A stretch of DNA of 64,000 bases from CAVYWD01 sp963772225 (lineage in GTDB: Bacteria > Myxococcota > Myxococcia > Myxococcales > UBA5297), in assembly GCA_963772225.1 (NCBI GenBank), contig CAVYWD010000008.1, positions 310,001 through 374,000 on the forward strand. Reading direction: 5' to 3'. Shown piece by piece: positions 35,219-43,457 of this stretch; position 1 is the first letter of the stretch; every line of letters begins with the position of its first letter. A model generated the notes under the pieces. It was not told the DNA's origin. It did no database searches and worked only from the letters and a program-made list of their open reading frames with translations. A program made the translations under genes and the position numbers.

Positions 35219-36154
35219 TCACGGAGACGGGGTGCCCCAGACGGCCAGCCGCGCCGAAGCGGCCCTCCAAAACTGTTTCCTGTGGCCGCGAGAAGAGGCT
35301 GACTGGGCGAGGATTAAGCCCATCACGTCGTCAACCTTTGCCGCGTGGAGCGCGGTGCGAATGATGGCGGGGTAGACGTCCTTCAGGTCGTCCTTGGACT
35401 TGAAGACGATGTCGGTGGCGTACTCGACCTGCATTAGGCTCCACTGGAAGGAGCAGCGAAATTCTCTGGCCGCCGGGCAGAACGCCGCGGCGAAGCGGTC
35501 GAGCGCCTTGTGCAGCGGCTTGACGTCGAAGCCGTCCGAAAGCCTCTGGGCGGCGGCGAAGTCGTCGACAGAAAGAAAGGCGTTGTCGGCGAGTGTGAAC
35601 TGGGAGCCGCGCTCCTCCAGGCGGTGAGCCAGCCAGTTATGTCCATTGAAATAGACCTGCAGTCGAAAGGGGGCCCACGTCGGCACGCGGACATAACAAA
35701 GGCCCAGTTCGGGGTCGAGGAAGTAGAAGTAGTAGTGGATGCACTTTCCGCTGTCCCTGCGCAGAAAGGTTTTACCCGTCTTTTTGTCGTGCCAGGGCGC
35801 GAAGGTGGAGCAGGTCTCCATGGCGGAGAAGATGTGGACGAGCCCCGGATGGTTGCCTCGTTTGGCGAGGACCTCCGCGATCCGGTCTTCCTTGCGCAGG
35901 AGCTTGGCGCTGCGGATGTACTCGACCCCCAGGCCGTGCTGGCTGGCGATCCGTTGGGCGTTTTCGCGGATGGCCTGCGTCAGTGGCTTGGTGAACTCGG
36001 CGAAGTCGAAGATTCGCATACCCCGCGCCTTGAGGTACCCGGTCATCCCCGCGGCGTAGCCGACCCCGGGCAAGGTGCCCTGGATGATGACACGGTCGTA
36101 GCAGCTCAGTGTCCCGACGATCTTCGCGGCGTGCCGCTCGACGAGCGAGGTCAT
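35219..36154 (-). pseudogene. C-terminally truncated mobile-type ORF
   Basis: From ATG 36154 the protein reads MTSLVERHAAKIVGTL and runs through conserved blocks RKEDRIAEVLAKRGNHPGLV, GKCIHYYFYFLDPELGLCYV, TWAPFRLQVYFNGHNWLA and WSLMQVEYATDIVF. This is a multi-copy bacterial family of about 450 residues that often accompanies mobile DNA; its function is not established. After the block ending HAAKVDDV (about residue 270) the remaining 40 residues are unrelated and Arg/Ser-rich, so the last third of the gene is missing. A deletion near 35345 is the likely cause. The ribosome binding site lies inside the left repeat of IVP cassette 2. Confidence 0.65.
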
Positions 36155-36279
36155 GCAAGGCTCCAGATCGGCTCCAGAATCCCATGCCTCCGGCGCACAG
36201 ACGGCCTGAAGGCCAGGAGCCCGAAGTCTCGAGCAACGCACGGGCTTGGTCGAGACCGACGGCGGCGCTATCCTTCCGC

Positions 36280-36410
36280 TGGGCCTGGACCGAGGTCCGC
36301 CGTTCTTCGGAACGGTTCGTGTCGTCTCCTGCAGACGACCACTCCGCAACCGGCAACATGTCCGGTGCAACCGGCGTAGCCACGGCTCGCCGGCCCTCGG
36401 TCCAGGCCCA
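36280..36410 (+). ncRNA. Candidate structured RNA/DNA leader of the IVP gene
   Basis: A perfect 16-bp stem (36280-36295, TGGGCCTGGACCGAGG, with 36395-36410) encloses a series of hairpins. Hairpin A (36300-36315) has a 6-bp stem capped by C(TTCG)G, the classic ultrastable tetraloop. Hairpin B (36321-36339) has a 7-bp GTCGTCT stem, hairpin C (36349-36366) a 5-bp stem and hairpin D (36371-36393) a 6-bp stem plus inner pairs. The structure ends 17 bases before the IVP ATG, just before the GGAG ribosome binding site. It could act as a structured RNA, a translational switch or a DNA recognition site. Folding is judged by eye only. Confidence 0.5.
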
Positions 36411-36427
36411 TTTCCGGAGATAAAGCG

Positions 36428-36826
36428 ATGCGCGACCCGAAGAAGCTCTCGGCATTCCAGCTCGCTGACACACTCGCCATCGCCGTGTACAAGCACACCG
36501 CGGGGATGCCACCGGACGAACGATTTGGACTCACCCTCCAAATCCGGCGGGCGGCTGTCTCGGTCCCCTCGAACATCGTCGAGGGCTGCGCTCGAAACTC
36601 AGAGTCGGATTACCTGCGCTTCTTGGATATGGCGCTCGCCTCGGCGTGCGAGCTGGAGTATCAGCTCTCGTTGGCCCTACGGCTCGGCTTCCTTCGAGAA
36701 GAGCAGCACGCCCCGATCGCCGACCTCGCTGCTCAGACCGCCAAGACGCTCACTGGCCTCATACGGGCGCTGCGGAAGGCCTACCTGGGGTCTGGGGTCT
36801 GGAGTCTGGAGCCGTCTGGAGCCTAA
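36428..36826 (+). CDS. Four-helix bundle protein, IVP family, copy 2
   Basis: This 132-residue protein has the family signature RRAAVSVPSNIVEGCARNS and the N-terminal FQLADTLAIAVYKH. GGAGAT lies 9 bases before the ATG. The C-terminal residues LGSGVWSLEPSGA are encoded by the right repeat of the cassette (CTGGAG units), so the protein tail is shaped by the element end. It is only distantly similar to the copy at 16990, so the two cassettes were acquired separately or are old. Function in this setting is unknown. Confidence 0.85.
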   Translation: MRDPKKLSAFQLADTLAIAVYKHTAGMPPDERFGLTLQIRRAAVSVPSNIVEGCARNSESDYLRFLDMALASACELEYQLSLALRLGFLREEQHAPIADLAAQTAKTLTGLIRALRKAYLGSGVWSLEPSGA

Positions 36827-36857
36827 GGCAACCCTCGTTGGTTCCGGCTCGGCCGGG

Positions 36858-39173
36858 TTAGGAAGACGGCCGCCCGTTTCCCCTTTGTGCTACCCACAGC
36901 AAGAAGCTTAGGAGCAGCCCGAGCGCCGAGAGCGCGGCTCCGACGTATACGCGCACCGGCTTATACCTGAAGACGACGTGGTGGAGTCCCTCCGGCACAA
37001 TTACCGCTCGCACCAGGCCGTTGGCCCGAAGCACCTCCAAGGCCAGATCGTCGTCGAGTCTCGCTTCCCACCCGGGGTCGAAGGAGTCAGAGAGGACGAG
37101 CACAGCTGGATGATCGACATGGAAGGAGATAGCGACCTCCTCGGGGCGATAGCGCTCAACATGCACTTCGCCGTGACCAAGTGGGTCGGGCAACGTTCGT
37201 CCATTCAGCTCGACGTAGTCGAGGTTTCCGCGCTGGAAGTCGTCCTGCTCGACGAGGCGCTTCCAGTCCTGCGGACCGTGCACGTCGATCACGCGCGTGG
37301 AGAGATAGGCGCGCGGTTTGACAGGCTCGGGATTCGCATAGAGCGCGAGATCATAGCCGCGGAGGGACGCGAGCCTCGTTGCCGCCAGGCCTCGGAGGCG
37401 CCCGCCCTCCTCAGAGTCGATGAGGTATTTCGTATTGAAGTGCCCTAGCGTGCCGAGGTACGGGCCGTCCATGAGCATCGCCTTCAGCGCGGCGGGCTCT
37501 CCGGGGAGGTACGCGGACGGGGACTCGATGTTGAAGAGGCTGTTGAATTCCTCGTCAAGGGCGTTGCGAGTGGAGACCATCGCGGCGTCCGCACCCAGTT
37601 GCTCGCCGAGTGCGCGCGGGAAGGCGACCCGCGTCTGCCGGACGGCGAGAAGGCGGTATCGCCCGAGAGATTCGGGTCCTTCTGTCTTCTGCAGCGCCTC
37701 CAGAAGCGGCGGGGTGAACTCGGCAATCTCCTGCGGACCGGTCCGATAGGCGTGCTGGTTGGCGCGCCAGAGGTCCAGGTAGACCAAGACAATGAGGGCT
37801 GCACTGCCGAGCGCAGGTCGGAGGAGCTGCTTCGAGAGCGCCAACGAGATGCTGCCAAGAATGGCCGCGCAGGCCGCTGCCCACGCCACGGCCGTCGAAG
37901 CGGCGAACGGAAAGCCCGCAACGGGGATCATCCGCTCGTCAAAGATGAGGAGTACAACCGCGATGAGGGCGCCGATGGCGGCGGCGAGCCACCAGCCGAG
38001 GCTGCGTGCGCCCTTCACGAACAGGTCGGCACCGTGCGCCGCGAGGAGTGCGACCGGCGCCGTGGCGAAGCCGATCATCTTCTCGGGGTACCGGAACGCG
38101 GACCAGAAAGGCACGAATCGGAACAGAAGATCATACAGAACCCCGCGCGAGCCCAGTGCGAGCAGCACGAAAAATGCGGCAGAAGCACCCAAGGGCCACA
38201 GCTGGCGCGCCCGGCGGCGGAGCGCGAGAACAGCGAGGCCGAGCGCCGGTAGGCCGAGGTAGATGCTGCGCGACCAATAGCCCCAGGCATCGGAGTCGAA
38301 GACCTCGCGGGCTACGCGCTCAGCCTCGAACGCCTCCGTGCCGGGGGTCACCGCCAATTGGACGAGGCGCTGGGGCGCGGTGGAGAAACGCAGTGCCTGC
38401 TCGCGGAAGGCGGTCGAATCATGGCGCGCGCTCGTGCGGTAGACCGACCAGAGGGGGACCAACTGTGCGGCGGCGAGCAGCGCCGCAAGCAGGGCGGCGG
38501 GAACCACGCTGCGCGGCAGGTCCCGCGGCGAGCGCCAGGCTGCCCAGCCGACCGCGAGCACGCCGAAAAGGAAGCCGCCTTGAGGGTCGCCGATTAGGAA
38601 GGGAGACGCCCAAAGGCCAGCCGCGGCGATCATGTGTCGGCGCGAGGCTTGGGCGCAATCGAGGGCCAGGAGGAACAGAGGCAGCAGAGTTGGGGCGACG
38701 AGGTACACTAGGTTTTCGGTTAGGGACGCGGAGTAGCCAGCAAGCGCCTGGACGAATCCAGCTATGACAAGGCCTGCCGACGAGGAAACGCCGATCCGCC
38801 TGGCCAGAAGAAGTGCTGCCAGCGCGCCAACGCCGCAGCTCGCCAGCGCTGCGACTTTATAGGCGGCGTACGGATTGAGCACGAGGAAGAGCAGTGTGAA
38901 CGGGTGAAATAGTCCGCTCGCTGCGGTATCGACAAAGGGGCGGCCTAGTCCGTCGAACGGGTACCAGAGAGGAAACTCGCCAGATCGCACGCGCTCAACG
39001 AGGTATATACGCAAGGGCACCAGAAGCCGCAAGGCGTCGCGCTGGACGAGAATCTCATTCCGATCGAGGAGCCGGTAGTAGAAACCGACGATGCAAGCCG
39101 ACAGCAAGGCCAGGAGCCCCCATGGTGCCATCTTCGTCGTTGCCCTCGGTCTCGTCGACAGCAGATCGGACAT
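36858..39173 (-). CDS. YfhO-like polytopic membrane protein, copy C
   Basis: This 771-residue protein has about 12 helices, LVQRDALRLLVPLR, GEFPLWYPFDGLGRPFVDTA, the FWSAFRYPEKMIGF motif, and a C-terminal extracytoplasmic domain containing SDSFDPGWEARLDDD before the last helix. It shares domain plan with copies A and B but is on the opposite strand and clearly diverged. It is convergent with the IVP gene (31-base gap). The upstream region 39174-39761 separates it from pilA. Role in surface glycosylation is inferred from family and context. Confidence 0.83.
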   Translation of the reverse strand: MSDLLSTRPRATTKMAPWGLLALLSACIVGFYYRLLDRNEILVQRDALRLLVPLRIYLVERVRSGEFPLWYPFDGLGRPFVDTAASGLFHPFTLLFLVLNPYAAYKVAALASCGVGALAALLLARRIGVSSSAGLVIAGFVQALAGYSASLTENLVYLVAPTLLPLFLLALDCAQASRRHMIAAAGLWASPFLIGDPQGGFLFGVLAVGWAAWRSPRDLPRSVVPAALLAALLAAAQLVPLWSVYRTSARHDSTAFREQALRFSTAPQRLVQLAVTPGTEAFEAERVAREVFDSDAWGYWSRSIYLGLPALGLAVLALRRRARQLWPLGASAAFFVLLALGSRGVLYDLLFRFVPFWSAFRYPEKMIGFATAPVALLAAHGADLFVKGARSLGWWLAAAIGALIAVVLLIFDERMIPVAGFPFAASTAVAWAAACAAILGSISLALSKQLLRPALGSAALIVLVYLDLWRANQHAYRTGPQEIAEFTPPLLEALQKTEGPESLGRYRLLAVRQTRVAFPRALGEQLGADAAMVSTRNALDEEFNSLFNIESPSAYLPGEPAALKAMLMDGPYLGTLGHFNTKYLIDSEEGGRLRGLAATRLASLRGYDLALYANPEPVKPRAYLSTRVIDVHGPQDWKRLVEQDDFQRGNLDYVELNGRTLPDPLGHGEVHVERYRPEEVAISFHVDHPAVLVLSDSFDPGWEARLDDDLALEVLRANGLVRAVIVPEGLHHVVFRYKPVRVYVGAALSALGLLLSFLLWVAQRGNGRPSS

Positions 39174-39761
39174 GGGAGGTGGGATCCGGCACGAAACAGC
39201 ACGACAGGCGACGCTTTTCGCTGCCGAGATGACGGGTCGAGGCTCCCAGAAACTCCCCTTTTTCCGCGCCCTACTTTATGTTCGCCGGCATGAAACATCA
39301 AGAGCCCAGAGGACGGACGCGCCTTGCGCAGGCGCTGACCGAAGTCGGAGCGTTTGGTCTCGCGGGCACGTAGTGGAAGCTGCGCGGGTAGTGCTCGAGC
39401 GCGTCCGGCCCGCGACATGGGACGCGGAGAATCGGCCTGGCCTGGCCAGGGAAGGATGGGGTCGTCGCCGACCGACTCGCATTCTGGCGCGCAGCGAAGA
39501 ACGCGTCCATGAGAGCGGCACGGGCTGGAACCCCGAGCGCGTCGATGTCTCGCCACGGCCAATCCGACACCACGGTGACGATTCGCGTCGCTCCGGAGGC
39601 TCAGTGACGTTTCTTGCGCACAGGCCCACCGCCGCCCTGTGACAAGTGGCCGTGGGGTCGAGGTTGGTCGATTGGCCTGCCTGTTGCAACTCTGGCGCCG
39701 GTGTAGTGCCTGACCGGCCCGAGCTTCTGCGCGCGGGTCTTCCTCTAGGAAAGAGACTCAC
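39174..39761. other. 588-base divergent region between YfhO copy C and pilA
   Basis: It holds the sigma-54 promoter at 39673-39688. A minus-strand frame at 39298-39573 is open but has no family resemblance. The remainder shows no recognisable gene. Confidence 0.55.
39673..39688 (+). promoter_or_regulatory. Sigma-54 (RpoN) promoter of pilA
   Basis: TGGCCTGCCTGTTGCA matches the -24/-12 consensus TGGCACGN4TTGCW at 13 of 16 positions when wobble is allowed, with the invariant GG and GC dinucleotides (39674-39675 and 39686-39687) exactly 10 bases apart. Transcription would begin around 39700, giving a leader of about 60 bases before the pilA ATG at 39762. pilA of Myxococcus and Pseudomonas is known to be sigma-54 and PilR dependent, and pilS/pilR lie 4-6 kb downstream. 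Confidence 0.8.
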
Positions 39762-40442
39762 ATGATGAATCGCAAGCTGAGGCTAGGTTTTACGCTGATC
39801 GAGTTGATGATCGTCGTCGCGATTATCGGGATTCTGGCGGCCATCGCCATCCCGAACTTCGTCAAGTTCCAGGCCCGCTCGAAGCAGAGCGAGTGCAAGA
39901 GCAACTTGAAGGCGCTCTTCACTGCCGAGCGCGCCTACTACCAGGAGAAGGATGTCTACTCTTCGTGCGTCCGCAAGATCGGCTTCTCGCCGGAGCGCGG
40001 CAACCGGTATTCGTACTGGGTGAATACGACAAAAACGACGGCTGAGTCTGCTTGCTCGACCTCGGAGGCGCGAACCGATGCGGGCGGCTCTACCGCATCG
40101 ACCGATGGTGCCGTGAAGGTCGACAGTTTCAAGTATGGCGTAGATAGCACCACGAATGCGGATGCCGCACCGTCGCCTCTCTATACGGTGACTGCCCCGA
40201 CGGGCTCGGGGATGGTTGTTTTGGACAACCTCGTCGGTGTCACGCCCGACACCGGCGGCCCTACCTCATCCTTCGGAGGCGCCTGCGTGGGCAACATCGA
40301 CTCCGATACCAACGTGGATCTCTGGTACATTAGCAACACGTCTTCGACGACCGCGGGCGTATGCCCGGCTCTCGCTGGAAATGACCAGAACGTCCCCGGT
40401 GGTGAGCCGAAGAACACCTACAACGACGTGAACTGCCCCTAG
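39762..40442 (+). CDS. pilA: Type IV pilin (major pilin candidate)
   Basis: This 226-residue prepilin starts with a short basic leader (MMNRKLRLG) cleaved before Phe by prepilin peptidase. The canonical hydrophobic helix FTLIELMIVVAIIGIL follows, with Glu at position 5 of the mature protein. The globular part has six cysteines and is rich in Ser, Thr and Gly (about 90-200), longer than many pilins (usually 150-170). Fibre assembly uses the PilM-Q system encoded downstream. A ribosome binding site (AGGAAAGAG) precedes ATG 39762; ATG 39765 is an alternative. A sigma-54 promoter lies upstream. Confidence 0.92.
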   Translation: MMNRKLRLGFTLIELMIVVAIIGILAAIAIPNFVKFQARSKQSECKSNLKALFTAERAYYQEKDVYSSCVRKIGFSPERGNRYSYWVNTTKTTAESACSTSEARTDAGGSTASTDGAVKVDSFKYGVDSTTNADAAPSPLYTVTAPTGSGMVVLDNLVGVTPDTGGPTSSFGGACVGNIDSDTNVDLWYISNTSSTTAGVCPALAGNDQNVPGGEPKNTYNDVNCP

Positions 40443-40768
40443 AGTAGGTAGGTGGCTCCGAAGTGTTCCGGTGGCGGCGGACGCGTTCTGCCGCCACCGT
40501 CGCGTCGGCCAGACCCAGGCCCGTCCTGGCAAACGCCTGGCTGGAAGTTGGGCTTTGGAGCCCAGCTGGTGGGCGCTGGCTCGTTCGGTTTCGTGCTGCT
40601 CACACCGCTTCGTGTCCGATCCGAGCCTGGCATGCCGGGTCGGCTCCGATTGTCCCGCGTTTGCCGAGCGAGCTCAGGTCTGAGGACTGGCTCCGAAGCC
40701 CGGCGGAGCGCTTCCCACCTCGACATATTCTTTGCGGAACTCCAGTCATTTCGGCCATTCTTCGCTCC
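40443..40768. other. pilA-pilG spacer of 326 bases
   Basis: This gap holds the hairpin at 40469-40499 and otherwise no recognisable gene. The spacing may separate abundant pilin mRNA from the downstream accessory genes. Confidence 0.5.
40469..40499 (+). terminator. Hairpin after pilA
   Basis: A perfect 10-bp stem (CGGTGGCGGC with GCCGCCACCG) with an 11-base loop begins 27 bases after the pilA stop codon. No T-run follows, so it is more likely a partial terminator or mRNA 3' stabiliser than a classic intrinsic terminator. Confidence 0.45.
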
Positions 40769-41689
40769 ATGATGACGAGCGCCCTCCACGACCAGCGCCT
40801 GAAGAGCGGACTTGGAGCCCTGCTGGCGATCGCCTGCTTCGTCGGCGCTGCGCTCCAGTCCTACGCGCGCGATTTGCGCCTGCCCTTGCGGCACCGCGGG
40901 GGCTACGCAGACCTCATCTACCTGCCGAGCCCAGCTCAAGCCCGAGTCATGTCGCTCGGGTACACCTCGGTACTCGCCGACTACTACTGGGTCATGGCGC
41001 TTCAGTACTTCACCGACTCCACTCAGGCGGTCAACGCCTACAAGAACCTTGGCGACTACCTCGACCTGGTGGTTGGGCTTGATCCCGATTTCCAGTATGC
41101 CTACAAGTTCGCCGGGGTCTCGCTCCCGTACGACGAGGGCCGACTCCGTTGGCGCAACACGAAGCGCGCCACGAGCTTTCTGGAGCGCGGAGTCCGGCGC
41201 TTCCCCGGCGATTGGCAAATGCAGTTCTACTTGGCCTATAACTATCTGAACTTCCACGAGCGCCCCACCGACGCTGCCGAGCACTTCGCGGCGGCGGGGC
41301 GCATCCCTGGGGCGCCGGCCTATCTAAGCGAGTTCGCGACCCGAGTCTACGCGACCGGCGGCGCCACCGAGCGCGCGATCGACTTCGCCAAGCACGTGAT
41401 CGAGAACACGAGCGACCCGCAGGTGGCTCAGGCCATGAAGAGCCGCTTGCGCGAGCTCCTGGTCGAGCAAGAGCTGCAGCGCATCGAAGCGGCAGCGCGG
41501 GCATTCAACGAGCGCGAGGGACGCTTCCCCAAGGACCTGCGCGAGCTCTATTCTCGCGGCGCCTTCGCCGAGGCGCCCCCGGGCTTCTGGCTCGACGCGG
41601 AAGGCGGGGCCCACCCGCCGAAGGCAGTCGAGCGACTGCGGGTACACTCGGGGACGACGACGCCGAGGCATTTTGACACCAAGGATTGA
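40769..41689 (+). CDS. pilG: Pilus accessory TPR-like protein PilG
   Basis: This 306-residue protein has an N-terminal hydrophobic segment (LGALLAIACFVGAALQ, about 14-29) that could anchor it or act as a signal, followed by tetratricopeptide-like helical pairs (for example VNAYKNLGDYLDLVVGLDPDFQYAY). In Myxococcus xanthus, pilG, pilH and pilI follow pilA and are needed for pilus assembly or export of pilin; the order here is the same. The start is ATG 40769 (MMTSAL). The next gene starts 7 bases after its stop codon. Confidence 0.75.
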   Translation: MMTSALHDQRLKSGLGALLAIACFVGAALQSYARDLRLPLRHRGGYADLIYLPSPAQARVMSLGYTSVLADYYWVMALQYFTDSTQAVNAYKNLGDYLDLVVGLDPDFQYAYKFAGVSLPYDEGRLRWRNTKRATSFLERGVRRFPGDWQMQFYLAYNYLNFHERPTDAAEHFAAAGRIPGAPAYLSEFATRVYATGGATERAIDFAKHVIENTSDPQVAQAMKSRLRELLVEQELQRIEAAARAFNEREGRFPKDLRELYSRGAFAEAPPGFWLDAEGGAHPPKAVERLRVHSGTTTPRHFDTKD

Positions 41690-41696
41690 AGCGTCC

Positions 41697-42626
41697 ATGG
41701 AATCCGCCATCGATCTGCGAGAGGTCCGCAAGCGGTTCAGCGTCCACATCCAGGTCACCCGCAAGCGCGTCGCGCTCGACGGGCTCTCCCTTCAAGTCAA
41801 GCCGGGCGAGGTGTACGGATTCCTGGGCCCGAATGGCGCTGGCAAGACGACCACCATCAAGGTGCTTTCGGCGCTGTTGCGGCCCGACTCGGGCGAGGCG
41901 CGCCTCTTCGGGAAGTCACCTTGGGACCCTGCGGCGCGCGCGCGCCTGGGCTTTCTCCCGGAATCGCCGGTGTTTTACGACCACCTGTCCGGCCGCGAAC
42001 TCTTGCGACTGTGCGGCGTGCTCGCCGGCCTGCCGCGGTCCCAGATCAACACACGGGCGGACCAGATGCTCGATCGCCTGGGCCTGGCGCACGCGGCTGA
42101 CCTCCAGATTCGGCGCTACTCGAAGGGGATGATTCAGCGCGTGGGAATCGCCCAGGCGCTGCTACATGACCCCGACCTGGTTATTCTCGACGAACCCATG
42201 AGCGGCCTCGACCCTGTAGGGCGCGGCGACGTGCGCGACGTGATCCTCGACCTGCGGCGCCGCGGGAAGACGGTCTTCTTCTCCACCCACATCATCCCGG
42301 ACGTCGAGGCCGTCTGCGATCGTGTGGGAATCATCGTGAAGGGCAAGCTGGTGCGCGAGGGCACGGTCAAGGAGCTGACGTCCGAGGGCCGCAGCGACTC
42401 CTGGGACATCGTGGCGCAGGGCCTCCCGGAGTCGTTCGCGCCGCCCGCGACGGTGGAGAGCACGACGGTGGGAGGCCGTAGCCTGTTCGCAGCGAGCTCG
42501 CTCGAGTCGCAGAAGCAGCTTCTGGAGCAAATTCTCCGCGCCGGCGGCGTCATCATCGCCGTCACGCCATGCCAAGCCTCTCTCGAGGATCTGGTCGTGC
42601 GAATGCTGGCGGAGGTCGGCCGATGA
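41697..42626 (+). CDS. pilH: ABC transporter ATP-binding protein PilH
   Basis: This 309-residue ATPase has Walker A GPNGAGKTTT, signature YSKGMIQRVG (a variant of LSGGQ), Walker B LVILDEPMSGLD and H-loop STHIIPD. A C-terminal domain of about 80 residues follows. It pairs with the permease at 42623, whose start overlaps its stop by ATGA. Homologues in Myxococcus are the PilH component of an ABC system linked to type IV pili. The transported substrate is unknown. Confidence 0.85.
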   Translation: MESAIDLREVRKRFSVHIQVTRKRVALDGLSLQVKPGEVYGFLGPNGAGKTTTIKVLSALLRPDSGEARLFGKSPWDPAARARLGFLPESPVFYDHLSGRELLRLCGVLAGLPRSQINTRADQMLDRLGLAHAADLQIRRYSKGMIQRVGIAQALLHDPDLVILDEPMSGLDPVGRGDVRDVILDLRRRGKTVFFSTHIIPDVEAVCDRVGIIVKGKLVREGTVKELTSEGRSDSWDIVAQGLPESFAPPATVESTTVGGRSLFAASSLESQKQLLEQILRAGGVIIAVTPCQASLEDLVVRMLAEVGR

Positions 42627-43405
42627 GCGTCTCCACTTCAAGGGTCATCCTGTCGATCGCGGGCCAGACGTTCACCGAGGCGCGCCGGAACAAGGTCTTC
42701 TACGCCATCTTTCTCTTCGGAATGGTGGTGGTGGCCGAGTCGGTGCTCTTCACCGAGGTGACTATGACCACCGTCGACCGGGTGCTCAAAGACACCGGAA
42801 TGGCGGCGATCAACGTGTTCGCGGTCGCGCTCACCGTCTTCGCCGGAGTAGGTGTCATCAACCGCGAGGTCGATCGCCGAAGCCTTTACGCCATCCTGGC
42901 CAAGCCCATCCCGCGATACACCTTCATTATTGGAAAATACCTCGGCCTGCTCGCCATTTCGCTCGCGACGAGCGGCGCCATGTTCCTGGCGTTGTTGGTC
43001 GTGCTCAAGGGCTTCAAGACGCCCATCCATGCCTCCATTTTTGCTGGCTTCGCCGGGATTGTCGCCGAAGTCTCAGTTCTCGGTGCCTTCGCCGTGCTCT
43101 GCTCTTCATTCACCAGCTCCTTTGTGTCGGCGTTCCTCTCCGCGGCCGCGTATTTCTGTGGGCATTTGTCGAGCGAGCTCTATTTCTATTCGGGCAAGTC
43201 GTCTTCCGAGCTCTACAAGGTCCTTGGTCACGCCCTTTATTACGCGGTCCCGAACCTGGAGCGGTTCAACTTCAAGGTCAATGTCACCTACGACCTCGCG
43301 GTCAGTGCGCGCACTCTCTGCGAAATGTCGGCCTACGCCCTCTTGTACATTGCCTCGTTTCTCGTCGGTGCGGTGGTCGTGTTCTCGAATCGCGACTTCC
43401 GCTGA
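42623..43405 (+). CDS. pilI: ABC transporter permease PilI
   Basis: This 260-residue membrane protein has six hydrophobic helices and an N-terminus ILSIAGQTFTEARRNKVFYAI typical of ABC-2 permeases. Its ATG overlaps the pilH stop, and GGAGG lies 9 bases upstream. It forms the membrane half of the PilHI transporter. In Myxococcus pilI follows pilH and is required for normal social motility. The pilS gene follows after 52 bases. Confidence 0.85.
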   Translation: MSVSTSRVILSIAGQTFTEARRNKVFYAIFLFGMVVVAESVLFTEVTMTTVDRVLKDTGMAAINVFAVALTVFAGVGVINREVDRRSLYAILAKPIPRYTFIIGKYLGLLAISLATSGAMFLALLVVLKGFKTPIHASIFAGFAGIVAEVSVLGAFAVLCSSFTSSFVSAFLSAAAYFCGHLSSELYFYSGKSSSELYKVLGHALYYAVPNLERFNFKVNVTYDLAVSARTLCEMSAYALLYIASFLVGAVVVFSNRDFR

Positions 43406-43457
43406 GGCGGCGAGGCCGAGCGCAGAGCCTTGGACCTCGGGGCCTTTGGCCGATACC

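Larger units (their letters stand above)
36158..36826. mobile_element. Repeat-bounded cassette carrying an IVP gene, copy 2
   Basis: The left repeat 36158-36182 (AGGCTCCAGATCGGCTCCAG and onward) is matched in inverse by 36801-36824, with one inserted base and one mismatch. The right repeat forms the 3' end of the IVP coding sequence, and the TAA stop lies at its edge. Between the left repeat and the gene is a 131-base structured leader (36280-36410). The cassette sits between the truncated mobile-type ORF and the convergent YfhO copy C. Direct target duplications were not seen. Confidence 0.6.

Noticed and set aside
16550..36826. Diversity-generating retroelement, because IVP proteins share a fold with Avd
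   Set aside because: No reverse transcriptase, template/variable repeat pair or target gene was seen.
39298..39573. Open minus-strand frame upstream of YfhO copy C
   Set aside because: 91 codons without a recognised family, no ribosome binding site; could be a gene remnant but cannot be supported.
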